From assembly GCA_019009955.1 (NCBI GenBank), contig CM032228.1, forward strand, positions 131,799,001 through 131,863,000: DNA of 64,000 nucleotides, given 5' to 3'. Source of the DNA: Riptortus pedestris (Eukaryota; Arthropoda; Insecta; Hemiptera; Alydidae). Within the stretch, counting starts at the first letter, position 1; every line of letters begins with the position of its first letter. The notes below the pieces were generated by a model that was given only the letters and a program-made list of their open reading frames with translations, searched no databases and was not told the DNA's origin. Shown piece by piece: positions 46,522 to 58,945 of the stretch. The translations under genes and the position numbers were made by a program.

Positions 46522-46993
46522 CCCGTCACGCAAGGGCTGTGTTAGTTTAAGAAGGGGAGTGCACGGCCTTCAGTCACCAATTTTAACGGCAATTTTTTAA
46601 TGTGTAGTATTTAATGAAAAACAAATTCTGTTAAAGCGAGAGTACGCACTTCTCACGCGTTCGTCTAAAAAAAAAAAAAAAATTAAAGATTTTCCCAACT
46701 GTTAGACTATTTTTATTTCTAGAGCGAGAAAATTTCTTTATTAATTGTAAAATAAAATAATTACAAATAAACAGGGAAGCTAAATAAAATCTAAAAAGTC
46801 TTGGCAAAAAAAAATACCATCATCATTCAGCCTGAAATGCGAAGCCGGGTACCTTAGGCTAGTATATATATATATATAATTTTGAATGGACCTCATTTTC
46901 GTCATCTACTTAGTAGGATCGATGGGCATTTGTACAATTCGCGTCAGGAGCAAAATTTCATTAGCTGATTTCCCCTAAGGAAAATCTGCTAAA
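46522..46993 (-). mobile_element. Family A copy split by a Helitron 3' end
   Basis: 3' end at 46522-46555 (GCCCGTCACGCAAGGGCTG) and 5' end at 46877-46993 (AATTTTGAATGGACCTC to GGAAAATCTGCTA). Between them lies a family B terminus. The central ~230 bp (46556-46790) is not recognisable. Confidence 0.65.
46791..46862 (+). mobile_element. Family B Helitron 3' terminus
   Basis: GGCAAAAAAAAATACCATCATC, a shortened hairpin GCGAAGCCGGG, then TACCTTAGG and CTAG at 46859-46862, immediately followed by the TATATA tract of the host family A copy. Confidence 0.8.
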
Positions 46994-47177
46994 TTGTAAA
47001 TGGAATAGTATTTGTGTTTTAAAAATTCTGAACGAAGTTGCGGTAACAATAGTCCCTAATTATGGAATACCATTAATTACACTGATTACTGGCAGGCTGT
47101 GATCCAAAAACCTTTGCCAACTTTAAACTAACCTACAATCGTCCCATTGACTAACAAATAACACCTTATATAAACAC

Positions 47178-48362
47178 TATCTAAGGTACCCGGCTTCCCT
47201 TGGGAAATCATTAGGGGCTGAATGAAGATGGTTTTTTTTTTTTTTTTGGCATGGTTCAGTGTTTATAACTACCCTTTCCGTCTGGACGTATTGTTTTACC
47301 GTATTGGCCAGGTAACTGTAGAGGACTTAGGGAATAAATTTTTGTTTTGAGGAATAAATGAAAATAAGTTCCTAGTCAATCCCTCTCAAGTGTTTTATAC
47401 GCAATTCAAATTATAATAACGGATAACATTTATTGTAATTAAATATTACCTATAATGTACATATTTCCTGTCAAAACCCAATTCGTGCTCACATTTTATG
47501 AACTTAGTTACGTTCAACATTTCACAGAAAATAAATTAACTTAATTAACTGTGTTAGACTCGCGAAAATTACGCTCCCGCTTGTGTGTTATCAACATTGC
47601 TTTACTTAAATTATTTATTCAAAACATTAAAAATAATTTAATTTATATTCTAAAAGTCAGGCGAGGAAAAGGGATTTTAGCCCTCCCTTCAACCTCAAAT
47701 CATATTGAGTTTAAAAAAACTATTGTCTTTTGTTATAATAACATTACCAAGTAACATAACAGATAGTAATAGATAGTACATATTCATTTCAGTAACGTCA
47801 ACATATCGGAGGAAGAAATTCCCTACAAATTGTGCTATCATACGTCGTGCAAATTCAACATGACTTTGTTTAATAATAAATTATAAAATTTAATTAATAG
47901 AATTGATTGTAGTTTACATTTCTGTTGGAAATAAGTAAGTAACGAGGGGGGGGGAGGTGGAAATTTATAACCTCCCTTATCTGAATCATACTTAGAACTA
48001 TAATATAAGTATTAAAACAACATCATTTGCCATAGTGGGCCTATATCAAATAAACTTCAATGTGTACTGATAAAATTGGTCTCCTGCAATAAAATTTAGT
48101 GTATATCATGTTTATAATGTGATATACTACACATTTTGCAGAAAAAGTAATACTGAACGAAATATGGCGATTTTATTTTGTTTGTTTTGTGCATCATTGT
48201 CGAAAAACCAAGGTCACGGAATATCACAATTCTTCATTTCAGGCCTCCTTATAACTCCCCTCCCCCATTATTGTTCGTCCTTAGAAATGTTGATACATCT
48301 TCTAATCATGGAGGATTTGATGCTAATTCACATACCGAGTATTGACAAACAGAGTTTACAAT
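47178..48362 (-). mobile_element. Family B2 Helitron, long
   Basis: Reverse 3' end (CTAAGGTACCCGGCTTCCCTTGGG at 47181; the CTAG itself is mutated), the B2 interior through about 47960, a G run (47946-47955), and one module near 48250. The 5' part is lost where an opposite-oriented fragment starts. Confidence 0.7.
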
Positions 48363-48369
48363 TATTATA

Positions 48370-49385
48370 ACTGAAGTTGGTTATGTTGTTATTTAAAGTA
48401 AATTTTGTTTTATACACTATTGCCGTTTATCGACATATAAACAAGATACACGTTAAAAACTATAGAGAGTGCCAACAATTTTATTGGACCCATAAGTCTG
48501 AACCGGACTGAACAAAACTCAGAATTTGAATAACCATTACATCCTCTATGATTAAAAGCTATATACAAATTTCTAGAGACGACCACGAGTGGGTTATAGG
48601 AAAGGTCTTAAACGAAAAATCGCATATTTCGTTTTCTATTTATGTTTCGGCAAACATATCCGTAACAGAAGCTTTTTATTTTGTTATTTAAAGTAATTTT
48701 TGTTTTGCACACTTTTGTCGTATAAAACAAGATATACGCTAAAAACTACTGCGCAAGCCCGTAGTTTAATTAGGCACAAACGACTGAACAGAACTTGTTA
48801 TTTAAATTAGCATTTTCCTCACTACTCCTAAAAATTACACCTGAGTGATCTCTTTAAGCGATTCCCTTCTTTTAATCACTACTTTAATGTTATCTGTGTG
48901 TGTATTACTCTTCGATTTTGATTCTGCGAGGATTTGAAGTAACGAGGAATTATAGAACTCGCAATTTTTTTTTAAAAAAAGAGTTTGTAACAGTTGTATT
49001 ATGTCGGGAATACACAGGTAAAGTTATAATCGCTTCTTCTCCTGAACTCACATGCTTATACTTTTATTATATGGATTTAGTGTTATTCCTAGAAATGTGA
49101 ATTAATTTATTTCTCATAAATAAATAATTTAAAAGGATGAACGCTGGGATGACGGGGGGGGGGGGGTGTTAGGGAGTTGCGCCTAGTTATTTCTGGTATT
49201 TATTAACTCTGCTCCTTTAATATACTCCCGTATTATACTTTACTGAACATACTATGTAATGAATTATGAATATAAAGTTTACTTTCCAGATTTACAATAG
49301 AGTATTTTGTAATAATGGTTATTGTGAACATTAAATTGCTCTCATAGTTGTGCTTTGGACCGCATTTGGACAAAGGAGCTTTAAT
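48370..49385 (+). mobile_element. Family B fragment(s), opposite orientation
   Basis: Degraded + oriented modules (near 48590 and 48660-48800) followed, after diverged sequence and a G run (49155-49168), by the 49185-49385 segment shared with the Helitron at 34643-35808. No terminal hairpin. Confidence 0.55.
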
Positions 49386-49389
49386 TTAA

Positions 49390-49710
49390 CCATGGTTTGT
49401 ATATATATTTTTCTGTTAACGACCTATTGGTCGCATTTTTTGTTTAATAGTTTGCAAACTCGATATTTAAATGTTTTATGTAAAATTAAAGGTCATATTT
49501 GTTAATGGCTGAAATCATACCAGTAGATCGGGGTGAGAATTATATGATCTCCACATTCCATTAATTAATTCAACTATAATGTTCAAATTCGTGCTGAAAT
49601 CGGACTTCCAATAGGAGGGATTTTGAGGGGGAGGTTTCCGAAATTCCAATATGTGTCCTTTATTATGAGTCGGATGGAAAAATGTTGTAGAACCACTCAT
49701 CAATTAGCTG
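49390..49710 (+). mobile_element. Family A internal fragment
   Basis: TGTTAACGACCTATTGGTCGC, AACTCGATATTTAAATG, two GGCTGAAATC/TGCTGAAATCGGA-like segments and TTATGAGTCGGAT in family order; both ends absent. Confidence 0.65.
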
Positions 49711-50039
49711 GAATATCTTGTTAATGACGAAATTGCCCCAAAGTAGTGTGATTTTGCCAGTCCTGGCCCTCTCCCCGGCCGCTCGAGTTACCTGTCACAA
49801 CAAAATCAGTAGTTGAGGTTCAGGTCAGCTAGGTAGGAATTTTGAACTTCGGCGAGACGGTCTCTATTATCGTTTGACGTTTTCTTATTTCCTAGAAAAG
49901 CTAATAATTAATGATAATAATTAATTTTAATAATAGCTAAATTAATGGAGCTTTTGAAAGTCTTTGGGTTGAACAAAGTTTTGTGAAGAGAAAGGCCTTT
50001 TTTTTTTTATCTACCTGAATCTGGTGTCTTCCTCTTCCA
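49711..50039. other. Unassigned intronic stretch
   Basis: A GC-rich patch lies near 49760-49800; nothing recognised. Confidence 0.35.
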
Positions 50040-50055
50040 AACATACATGCATACA

Positions 50056-50086
<31 letters not shown>

Positions 50087-50190
50087 CAAATTTCGAATAT
50101 CCTAAGTAGGATAGAGGGAGAGAAATTTTGATGAAATCGCGTCATGAGGTCAACTTCATTAGCTATTTTCCCTTAAGGAAATCTGCTGAA
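50040..50190 (-). mobile_element. Family A 5' end with (CATA)n microsatellite
   Basis: (CATA)n at about 50041-50086 sits at the family's microsatellite site, followed by reversed 5' sequence through GCGTCATGAGGTC and CCCTTAAGGAAATCTGCTG. Confidence 0.75.
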
Positions 50191-50229
50191 ATGCAAATCT
50201 GTAATAATTGGTAAAGCCAAATATACTGT

Positions 50230-50720
50230 ACAATAGTTATGGCTTATTTTTTTTTTCGGTTGGCCTACAGACATTGGAGATCTTTAGCCACCATTACTAG
50301 CGTTCTCCACCTCTGCCTATCATGGGCGATGGCTTTCCAGTGCATTACATGGAACTCCATATCTTCCTTCTTCGCCTTGAAAACCCATCTCATCTTCGGT
50401 CTCTCTCGTGGCCGACTACCCACCACTGTCTAGTATAGGGTCTTGGGTTGCTTCTTGCCACATATCCCGCCGCCCATTGTAGCTTCTAAGCTTTCATATC
50501 GTGTGCAATCAACTGTCTGGTTTCAAATATAATCTCTATTGTCTTCCTTCGCCCAATTCCCTTAGTCACCATCCCATTTTAGGCCTATTATGGCTCTAAG
50601 AACCTTCCCCTCAAACCTTTCAACCTTTGTTTCCCGTGTACATGCCATTGTCCCCCGTCTATGCCTATGGCTCTCACACATACTTAAAGTACGGGTTTCA
50701 TAATGGAGTTATCGGCTCTT
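50230..50720 (-). pseudogene. LINE ORF2 C-terminal remnant
   Basis: On the minus strand a frame reads RPRERPKMRWVFKAKKEDMEFH then HWKAIAHDRQRWRTLV and stops (about 50415-50260). The R-P-x-x-R-W ... D-M ... A-x-D-R-x-x-W-R pattern is the typical last block of many non-LTR retrotransposon ORF2 proteins. Upstream parts (TRQLIAHDMKA, EWAAGY-like) are broken by stops. No RT motif remains. It is distinct from the RNase H-bearing LINE at 26455-28620. Confidence 0.7.
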
Positions 50721-50986
50721 ACTTTCAAAGCTACTTTTAAGGATTTTACTTAACTTAAGTTTCGAGCAACCGAGAAGAAAGCCTTAGTCTATGTAATTTT
50801 ATTAATATTTATCTCCCGAAGGTTTATCTGAATGGCAACTAATGTCTTATACAAATAATCTGTTTTGTATAATTGTATTTGTTAAGAGTGGACTAGAGGC
50901 CTTCTGTAGAGATAGAGAATGGAGGATTTGAAACTAAAACGTGGAAGCCGACTGACAAGCTGTTAAGAGCAAATGGAATCAATATC

Positions 50987-51001
50987 TCATGTCTCTCTCT
51001 C

Positions 51002-51081
<80 letters not shown>

Positions 51082-51168
51082 CCCCCTCTCTCCCCCCCCC
51101 CCTCTCTCCCCCCTCTCTCCTCCCCCCCCCCTCTCTGTCTCTCCCCCCCCTCTCGTCTCCCCCACCTC
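50987..51168. repeat. (CT)n tract grading into C-rich CT repeats
   Basis: About 90 bp of CT dinucleotides followed by ~90 bp of C-rich CTCTCTCCCCCC blocks; strongly strand-asymmetric (pyrimidine). All open frames here are shadows. Confidence 0.95.
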
Positions 51169-51439
51169 CCTTTAGAAAATAATTTTTTTTTTATGACTGT
51201 GTGCAAAAGGAACTAGATTAATGGGTCGGGACTGTTGCTAATGCTAATATTACCTGATTCTCGTGGCCTTCTTTCAAGGCGTGCTTTCGTACCTCCGATG
51301 TATTTGGTGGAAAAGTGTTGTTTTACTCCTTACCTTAACTTCCTTCCACTTTGCCCCACATATGAGCATCTGCAAGTCTGGCAAGCAATCCGAAACACAC
51401 CAGATCCATCTAGTGGATCGACCGAATCCTTAATTCTTG

Positions 51440-51665
51440 GAAGGATTTTTTTTTAGGGAGCTGTGGCTTCGCTAGGCAGTACGAAGGCCAACCTTTTCTA
51501 CCATACGTCCGATCTTCTCGGAGAACTTCCCTTTCCCTTTGACTTCCCATTCCTTTTGTTTGACCTTTCTTATCCTACCATTGACGACGGATTTCCACCA
51601 GCCAGCTCAAATGCTGAGCAAATATTTATATTTTGACGGGACACCATTATGAATTCAATTCGTCC
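51440..51665. repeat. Repeat family E, second copy
   Basis: CCCATTCCTTTTGTTTGACC, TTTCTTATCCTACCATTGACG and TTTCCACCAGCCAGCTCAAAT resemble the right arm and flank of the copy at 38440-38700. Here the left foldback arm is not evident. Confidence 0.55.
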
Positions 51666-53399
51666 ATCCTCGGCTATTAAAACTGAATAACGATGCGCTT
51701 ATTCTTCTTGTTACAGGAAATTTCTGTTACGTGATAAAAAATAACGGGATGATTTCTTCATAAGTTAATTTAACGTCTATATTTACACGAGTAGCCATTT
51801 ATATAATAGAGGGTAATACGGCCAGAATGTGAAGAAATGATTTTATGCATCAAACCATATTATTTACATGGGAAACAATTTCTATTTCAATCCATCAACC
51901 ACGATAACACGGCGAATTTACTATAAAGTTGTTTAAGAATGTTTGACGTTATACCATAAATTCCTTCCTTTTTATTATTATTTAGGTTTCTGTTAACTGA
52001 TTTTATTACCCATTTAATCTTTTTCGAGTTGGGAGTCTAAAAGTTCTTGCAGCTCACTTCGATGTCTTTAATATAAATTGCTGTCAGAATCAAAATCATC
52101 AGTTTTAATATAATTATCGAGTAGAGAGTCAGTTCTTTTATGTATGAGTGAAGTGCCTTCATGTTTTTCTATAGTTCTTAGTTTATATTTCGTCAAAAAA
52201 AAAAGACAAATAACTTGGTTAATATAAATAAATTGGAGTCAGAGAAAAATGTTCAGCAAAATAATTGAAATACATTCGTTAATTTCCTAGTATTATCTTT
52301 ATTTTTGGATTCGACGCATAAATATAGAGAAATTTTGTATTTTACTTCTTTAGACCCTCAACACCTTATGATAGTATTTGTTCTTACTATGATCTAGCTT
52401 TAGTTTGACATCATAAACGCAAATATTGAGGTAATTCTGTTAATCCCAAGCTTTATGTTTATTATTGACCACACATCGGAAATTAAACCATGTATTTCAC
52501 ACAGTAAATATTTGATAATCTAAGGAACGTTTGTTTTATTACAAACACGTGCACGCACTCACACAAGCAGATGCATACGTGAAGATATTGACTCGAAAGG
52601 AACCTTAGACCGTTGTGTATCTTTATGAAAGGCCTTAGGTTGATGGGTCTTAATATACATGTTCTGACGCATTTGTAATGGGGAACCGATTTTATAATTT
52701 AGTAGTTTCTACTGGTACGGAAATTAGATAAAAATGTGATGGCGAAAACAAATGTTGGCCTTTGGTCTTTGCTGGCACCTTTAATAATATTATTGGTTTG
52801 AATTATAATTATTAAATATTTAAATTTGATAAAGCCGGTTGGTATGAATAGAGCTAGGAATGTAGAGTCGGAGGTCCTGATATAAATTGTTTGTGGAAAG
52901 GGTGGCGGTTGGTCCTCACTTCACACCATATGGAATGGGAGATGGGACTGGATGGAGCGGGTGGTGCTAATAGAATGCCCCGGCCAGGTATCAGGTGTGT
53001 ATCGCTCTCTCTCTCACCTGGATACTGTTTAGATTAACAGCAGCTCTCTGTTGATTTTAATCCACCGTTCCCAATTACCTTAGCACAATCCTCCTCTTCA
53101 TCATTATATTTACCTTATACCCAGGCCCATCCTCTTCCCAACCTTCAGTCTTCTTTTCAACTCCTCTGTTTCACTTCAGTACAAAATCTGAGTAATAAAC
53201 CCCAACTCAAATGATTACCTATTTATGTTAAATTGCATTGGGCGACCAAGAATTTGGAATCGTGATACTGTATATTATTACTGGCTATAAAACCCGTGCT
53301 AAAATGGTTTTCCGTGGAACCGTATAAAGAATGGATATGTTAAAATTACTTATTATAATAAATATTCGTTTGTCTCATAAAGAAATGATTGATACCGCT
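51666..53399. other. Unassigned intronic stretch
   Basis: No gene recognised. A GC-richer patch (52850-53060) has no motif. Confidence 0.4.
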
Positions 53400-53850
53400 G
53401 TGTAGCTCTTGGGTAGGGGAACCGTAGGAACAGTAGGTCCTTAGTCGGCTTTGCTGTTCCGGGCCGGGGATCATTCCGGCCTTAATGGGGTAAGTTTCTA
53501 GCGGCTTACTCAATATGAACTACGGGCTGGGTGGAGTCCGGAGTGGAGGCTTGCCTTCACTGCCGGTCATAGACGTAGTGGTCGTGTGTTCAAAGCCCGA
53601 AGACAGACAGGCCAGGAAACTGGTACATGTGTTCTTCGTGTGGGAGCTGGTTAGTAGAGATTGCCCCTTCCATAGGATCGCTAAACCATCGTAGCGAATC
53701 CTCAGTTCCAGAGAGGTGTTGGAAAGGTGTAGGCTGGATTAAGGCTGTAATGGCTAGGTGCCCCCTGCATTGTTGCCACATTTCGAATGGCTACACAATG
53801 TCTCATAAAGCAGAATTCCTTTCTGTTCAGTGCTTATTCTACCCATGAAG
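53400..53850. other. GC-rich island, possible tRNA-like SINE
   Basis: Clearly richer in G+C than its surroundings. GTGGTCGTGTGTTCAAAGCCC (about 53577-53597) resembles a Pol III box B, but I cannot find a convincing box A at the right distance nor a second copy in the window. Confidence 0.3.
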
Positions 53851-54015
53851 TGGCAACTAGCCGGATATTGAATAGGTTAAGTTCCATGTAGCCCGTTAAT
53901 GGCGATTAAAACAAAATTGAAAATGTTCTGTCGGCACTGTTGTTCCTTCCTCTAGCCTAATAGCCATACGTTAAAGTACATTTGTAACGAAATCGTAGTT
54001 CCTTCTGATATGCCT

Positions 54016-54136
<121 letters not shown>

Positions 54137-54659
54137 TCATATTCTCTGGTTACTCCTTTTTTTCCAATAGATCCAAAAATTCCGGAATGAAACTTGGCAC
54201 GTCTAAAGTAGAATACGATAGTATTACCTCTAGGGATTAGGACACTAAAAGGAGCCCTGAGACGATTACTCATTTAATACTTCATAATATATCCCTCAGT
54301 ATGCACCTCTATAGTATTAGATAGAGTACTGATACATTATCAGTAAAATTTGAATAGAGATTTAGGTTAGTTAAAATACTTCTTCCTGGTGGTAAAAAGA
54401 TCTGTCGTTTGATGAAAAACAAAATTGCTCGAGACTTGAATTTATCATAAGAACCTTTCGTCATATTAATTATAAAAATTGAAATCAATTTCAGATGTTT
54501 CGCCCGGACGAGAATACTCACATGACAGGGTACCGAAGATCAATTCAAAATGATAGGCCAGATGTCAGAGCTTCAAATTTTTGATGGGGCCAAATGTAGA
54601 TAATTTTAGCTTTTAATATTTGTAAAGGTGTTTTTTGATACAGTACTTCTTTCTGATGA

Positions 54660-54790
54660 TTTGATGTGCTTTTTGAATCCCCTCTAACCCCCCCCCCCTT
54701 GTCCGATTTCAGCCATTAACTAATTTAATCTTTAGATTTGAATAGAACAGATAAATATGAAGTATGGTGTAGAACAAATATACATTTTCG
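54660..54790 (-). mobile_element. Family A internal fragment
   Basis: CCCCCCCCCTTGTCCGATTTCAGCC, TTAATCTTTAGATTTGAATAG and GAACAAATATACATT match the reversed centre; no ends. Confidence 0.6.
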
Positions 54791-54799
54791 AGGCAAGGC

Positions 54800-56486
54800 T
54801 GCAAAAGCTCAATTGATGACGTTATCACACTACGTATTTGAATGTATCTCACACAGTAAAAGTTCAATGAAAAGAATATTTTGTATTCAAGTTTCGAATT
54901 AGGTGCATCATGATATCAGGGAATATTATTAATATGACAAGCATTATGAAGGAAAATAGGTCTACTTCATACATCCCGATTAAGCTGGTATAGTTCTTTA
55001 AGCCCAATAGTTAATTCTGAGTACTTTCGTAATTTTTCGGGATAGGAGTTTAGTATTATCAGTTGCTTATTAACCTTGTTATCAGTTTTCCTATTAATCT
55101 ATTTCTTCTTGTATTTTATAATGCAAGAAGAAATAGGTTAATAGGAAGACTGAAATTAATCGTTTAAATTTTATATATTTTGTATTGGAGGTAACTGGCA
55201 TCTCTTTTTGTTTTTCAACTATCCATACAAATACACTTAGTCCTTACGAAATAATATAATAAGTAACAAACGCCAGGATTGTGTTAACAAAATGGAGTGG
55301 CGAGGAGGAAATCTTTTTATTTCTTGACCCCTGAAAGCAAGCATTAAATACTGAAAATGATATAGTTTGATTAGTTATATGACTTACCGCAGCTGATAAA
55401 AAATAATGCTGTTTGAAAACAATTGCAGAATAAAATGTCTCGGGTATTTTTGGGCTACTTCATTCTGCACTACTGTTGTTTGAGAGGTGAATTCAAGTCA
55501 CCCGTCCATCCTCCTGATTATGGAAATTTAAATATCAGGGATGATGTCAAAATGTTCTATAAATATATTAAATCATTATACACATTTTGCGGCGTTTTCT
55601 AGAAGTGCGATTGTTCGTCTATACACAATTGTGCTTCCTTGAGGCAGAGTACCTTGTTCTCTAAGTCATTTGGACGAAAGCCAAACCAACAACCTCCTCC
55701 TAACAGCGTTCTAACTTCCAGGTCTTACCCTAGTTTATATAGCTATCTCGTCTAATTATTTTTAAACTTACAATTGCTGTATAGAACTCCGTTGTCCTAT
55801 TTCGTGTTGTAATTTAATTACTGTTTATACTTTGCAATTTTCTAAATCTCAAATCGCATATTGCGGAATATATTTTCTTTGGTGAAATTCCATGTCCTAA
55901 TATGAGTGTAAAATTGTGGTATCCTTTACTTAACGCATTCTCAGTAAACTAACGTTTGTCTGAATCACTAATGAACAACAAACGTTCTCCATTAAGTAGA
56001 AATCAGAAGAAGAACATCATCCCTGACCAAATGTATTCTTAGAATCATAGCGCCTTCTGGTTTCGTATTTCATTCGGTATTTTTAACACGAAATATTACG
56101 ATCCAATAAGTACGCCATTGATTGAATTGAAAGGAGACAAAAATACAATTTTAGAACAAAGTATTCAGTTTTTATATGCGCTGGATATTGTACTGACATG
56201 CTTTGAAATTTAGCAAAGATAAGGAGAAAGAAACAAGCAGAACTGTGGTACTGAAGTTACTAATCCTGACTTGGAATCCCTGACAATGCTCTCGCTTCTC
56301 TCTCCAAATAGCTCACCCAGCTGTAAATCCTACTGTAAATCTTCACCTGTACTCTCTTGTGTGTTCCACAAACAGCAAATCCCTTTTTATTACCAACATA
56401 TTTTTACTTCAGTGTTTTGTGATTGTAAGGTGAAGTTTTTGTACTTGAGCTTGAAAAACACATTAATGACTAATTCTTTCTGAAAA

Positions 56487-56490
<4 letters not shown>
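54800..56490. other. Unassigned intronic stretch containing a strong hairpin
   Basis: Apart from the hairpin at 55083-55152, nothing recognised. The 70-codon frame at 56271-56483 has no motif. Confidence 0.4.
55083..55152 (+). repeat. 29-bp stem-loop, pre-miRNA-sized
   Basis: Arms 55083-55111 and 55124-55152 pair over all 29 positions as + strand RNA (27 Watson-Crick, two G-U) around a 12-nt loop (TATTTTATAATG). In DNA terms the arms differ at only two positions. Confidence 0.9.

Positions 56491-56543
<53 letters not shown>
56491..56543. repeat. (TA)n microsatellite
   Basis: About 26 TA units without clear family A or B flanks. Confidence 0.9.
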
Positions 56544-56545
<2 letters not shown>

Positions 56546-56737
56546 AACAATATTTCGTATTTAATAACCTCTAGAATAAGTTAATGGAAAAACTGTTAAT
56601 TTTCTTAATCACACCAGGGGAAAAAAGGGGGTTAGAGGACGGTAATTAAATAATCAAATTGATAATTTGGATTGAAATATCTGTGTACTAAAGTTCTTTT
56701 ACTCATTTGTTGCTCTACAATGGTTATCCTATACATT

Positions 56738-56808
56738 TTTAGCAGATTTCTGTTAAGGGAAATCAGCTAATGAGGTCGTACTCATGACGCGATTTTCGAA
56801 AAATTGTT
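56738..56808 (+). mobile_element. Family A 5' end fragment joined to a Helitron
   Basis: TTTTAGCAGATTTCTGTTAAGG to GCGATTTTCGAAAAATTG, then an abrupt switch at about 56809 into the B2 Helitron interior. Confidence 0.8.
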
Positions 56809-58595
56809 TTTCCGAATTAGCTAATCCTAAAGGGTAACTTTTCGGGACTTATAGAATAGAAATTTTAGTTATGAAGAATAAATGATAATGTGTTCCTAAT
56901 CTATTCCTCTCCACTTTTTGTGACTCGCCGTTTTCAAATAATCCACACCATAATCATGAATAGCATTTATTATAATTAAATAGTATCTATAATGAACATA
57001 TTTCCCGTCAAAATCAATCCGAGCACATATAGTTTAAGCATAGTTTTGTACATAAGATAATATTCGAAGTAGTAAATCTCGCAATCAGTGGAAATCACTT
57101 CCAGTAATGGCAGCATTTCACAGAAAATAGTAAACTTAATTAACTGATTTAGCCTCCCGTCGACGTCTGCTCCTGCATCAACATTGGTTTCCTTAAATTA
57201 TTGATCCAAAATATTATTTAAATAATTGATCTACCTAATGGAATTAAAGAATAGTGGAACCCTAAAAATAATTTCATTTATATCCAAAAAGCTAGGAGGG
57301 GAAGAGATCGCTGCCCTCCTTGCAATCTAAGTAATCTTTAAATAATCAAATCCAGTTTAAACGCATATTGTCTTTTGTCATAATGATATTACCATTGTTA
57401 TGATAGTACATATTTGTTTCCATAACATCAAGATATCGGAAATAAAATAATATATTACCAGAACCAAAGAGTTTGATTCGCTATAACTTCCGCTATCACC
57501 TCACTAATCCGAATCATAATTAGAACTATCTTATAAGGGTAAAAGACAACACCATTTGTCATAATATGCATTTATTAAATACACTTGAATAAGCACTAAT
57601 AAATTTAATGACTCCCTCTACAGTTTTAGCGTATATCCTGTGTTTATTTCATTTTACTACGAAAGTGAATGCAACAAAAGTTACTCTAAATAACCAAATA
57701 AACATCATTTGTTATGTACATGTTTGCCAAGCAACTAATAAGAAACGAAAAATCACAATTTTTCATTTTCGTCTTCCCTTATAACCCCCACTCCTGTTCG
57801 TACCTAAAAAGTTTAATGTAGCTCAGGGAGGTTACATTACATACAGAGTTTCGTTGAGTTTGGTTAATTTTTTTATGCCCATTAAAATTATTGAGTCCCG
57901 CTTTAGTTTTTAGTGTATATCTTGTTTATACTTTGTAATAGGACAAAAGTGAATATAACAAAAGTTACTGTAAATAACAAAATAAACAACTTTTGTTATG
58001 GGCATGTTTGTCTAAAAGCCAATAGGAAAAGAAATATCACTACTTTTAATTTCAGGCCTCCCTTACAACCCCTACTCCTGCCCGTCCCTAGAAATGTTAG
58101 TACAGCTTATGATCATGGAGGAGTTACTGCTAATTCACATACCGAGTTTTGTTTAGTTCGGTTGAGTCTATTGTGACAAGTAAAATTGTTGACTTCCGCT
58201 GTAGTTTTTAACGTATAACTCATTTATTCTTAGGTATCCGACAAAAGTGCATATAACAAACGTTACTCCAAATAACAAAATAAACAACTTTTATTATGTG
58301 TATATTGGCCTAAAAAGCAATAGGAAACAAAATATCGCAATTTTTAATTTCAGGCCTCCCTTATAACCCCCACTCCTGTTTGTCTCAGAGAATTTTAACA
58401 TAGCCTAAAGAATAAGTTGGGTAAGTAGTAATATACATACAAAGTTTCATAAAATTCGGTCCAGCCGTTTATGCGTGAAAAGGTAACAAACAAACTACAC
58501 GAAAGAAACAAAATGCAGTTATGGTGTCTATGGCATGTGAAACGAAAAAGTATCGTGAAATTTCGAGAAAAAATCAATGTACAGACAGAGGTTAC

Positions 58596-58655
<60 letters not shown>
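56809..58655 (-). mobile_element. Family B2 Helitron, 3'-truncated, three modules
   Basis: The B2 interior (GAATAGAAATTTTAGTTATGAAG, GAACATATTTCCCGTC) is followed by modules near 57785, 58070 and 58370, the leader GTTACAATTTTATATA in reverse, and (TA)n at 58600-58647. The hairpin/CTAG end is missing, replaced by the family A fragment. Confidence 0.75.
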
Positions 58656-58665
58656 AAATAAATAT

Positions 58666-58748
58666 AGCATATGCTATATGGTTGCTATGCAATGGAGCAT
58701 ATGCTATATGATTGCTAGGCAATGGAGCATATGCTATATGGTTGCTAG
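58666..58748. repeat. 30-bp tandem repeat, about 2.8 units
   Basis: Units of AGCATATGCTATATG-[GA]TTGCTA-[TG]GCAATGG; each unit contains the palindrome GCATATGC. Confidence 0.9.
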
Positions 58749-58841
58749 TTTATGAAACCTACTCTTACTGTTACCTTGTTAATAAACTAGTTGAATAATG
58801 ACATTTCCGTCTGGGTAATATTAATTTCATATGTGAAAAAC

Positions 58842-58945
58842 TCACTAAATAAAATCCTTAGTTCCATTTTGGCTAGATAAAGACGATAACCTATTGATAA
58901 CCCACCCCAGTTAGCCTCAGTAGCACAAAGTGGGAGTTAATAAGG
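58842..58945 (+). mobile_element. SINE 3' half
   Basis: CACTAAATAAAATCCTTAGTTCC, GATAACCTATTGATAACCC and GCACAAAGTGGGAGTTAATAA match the SINE body; the head is missing. Confidence 0.7.
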
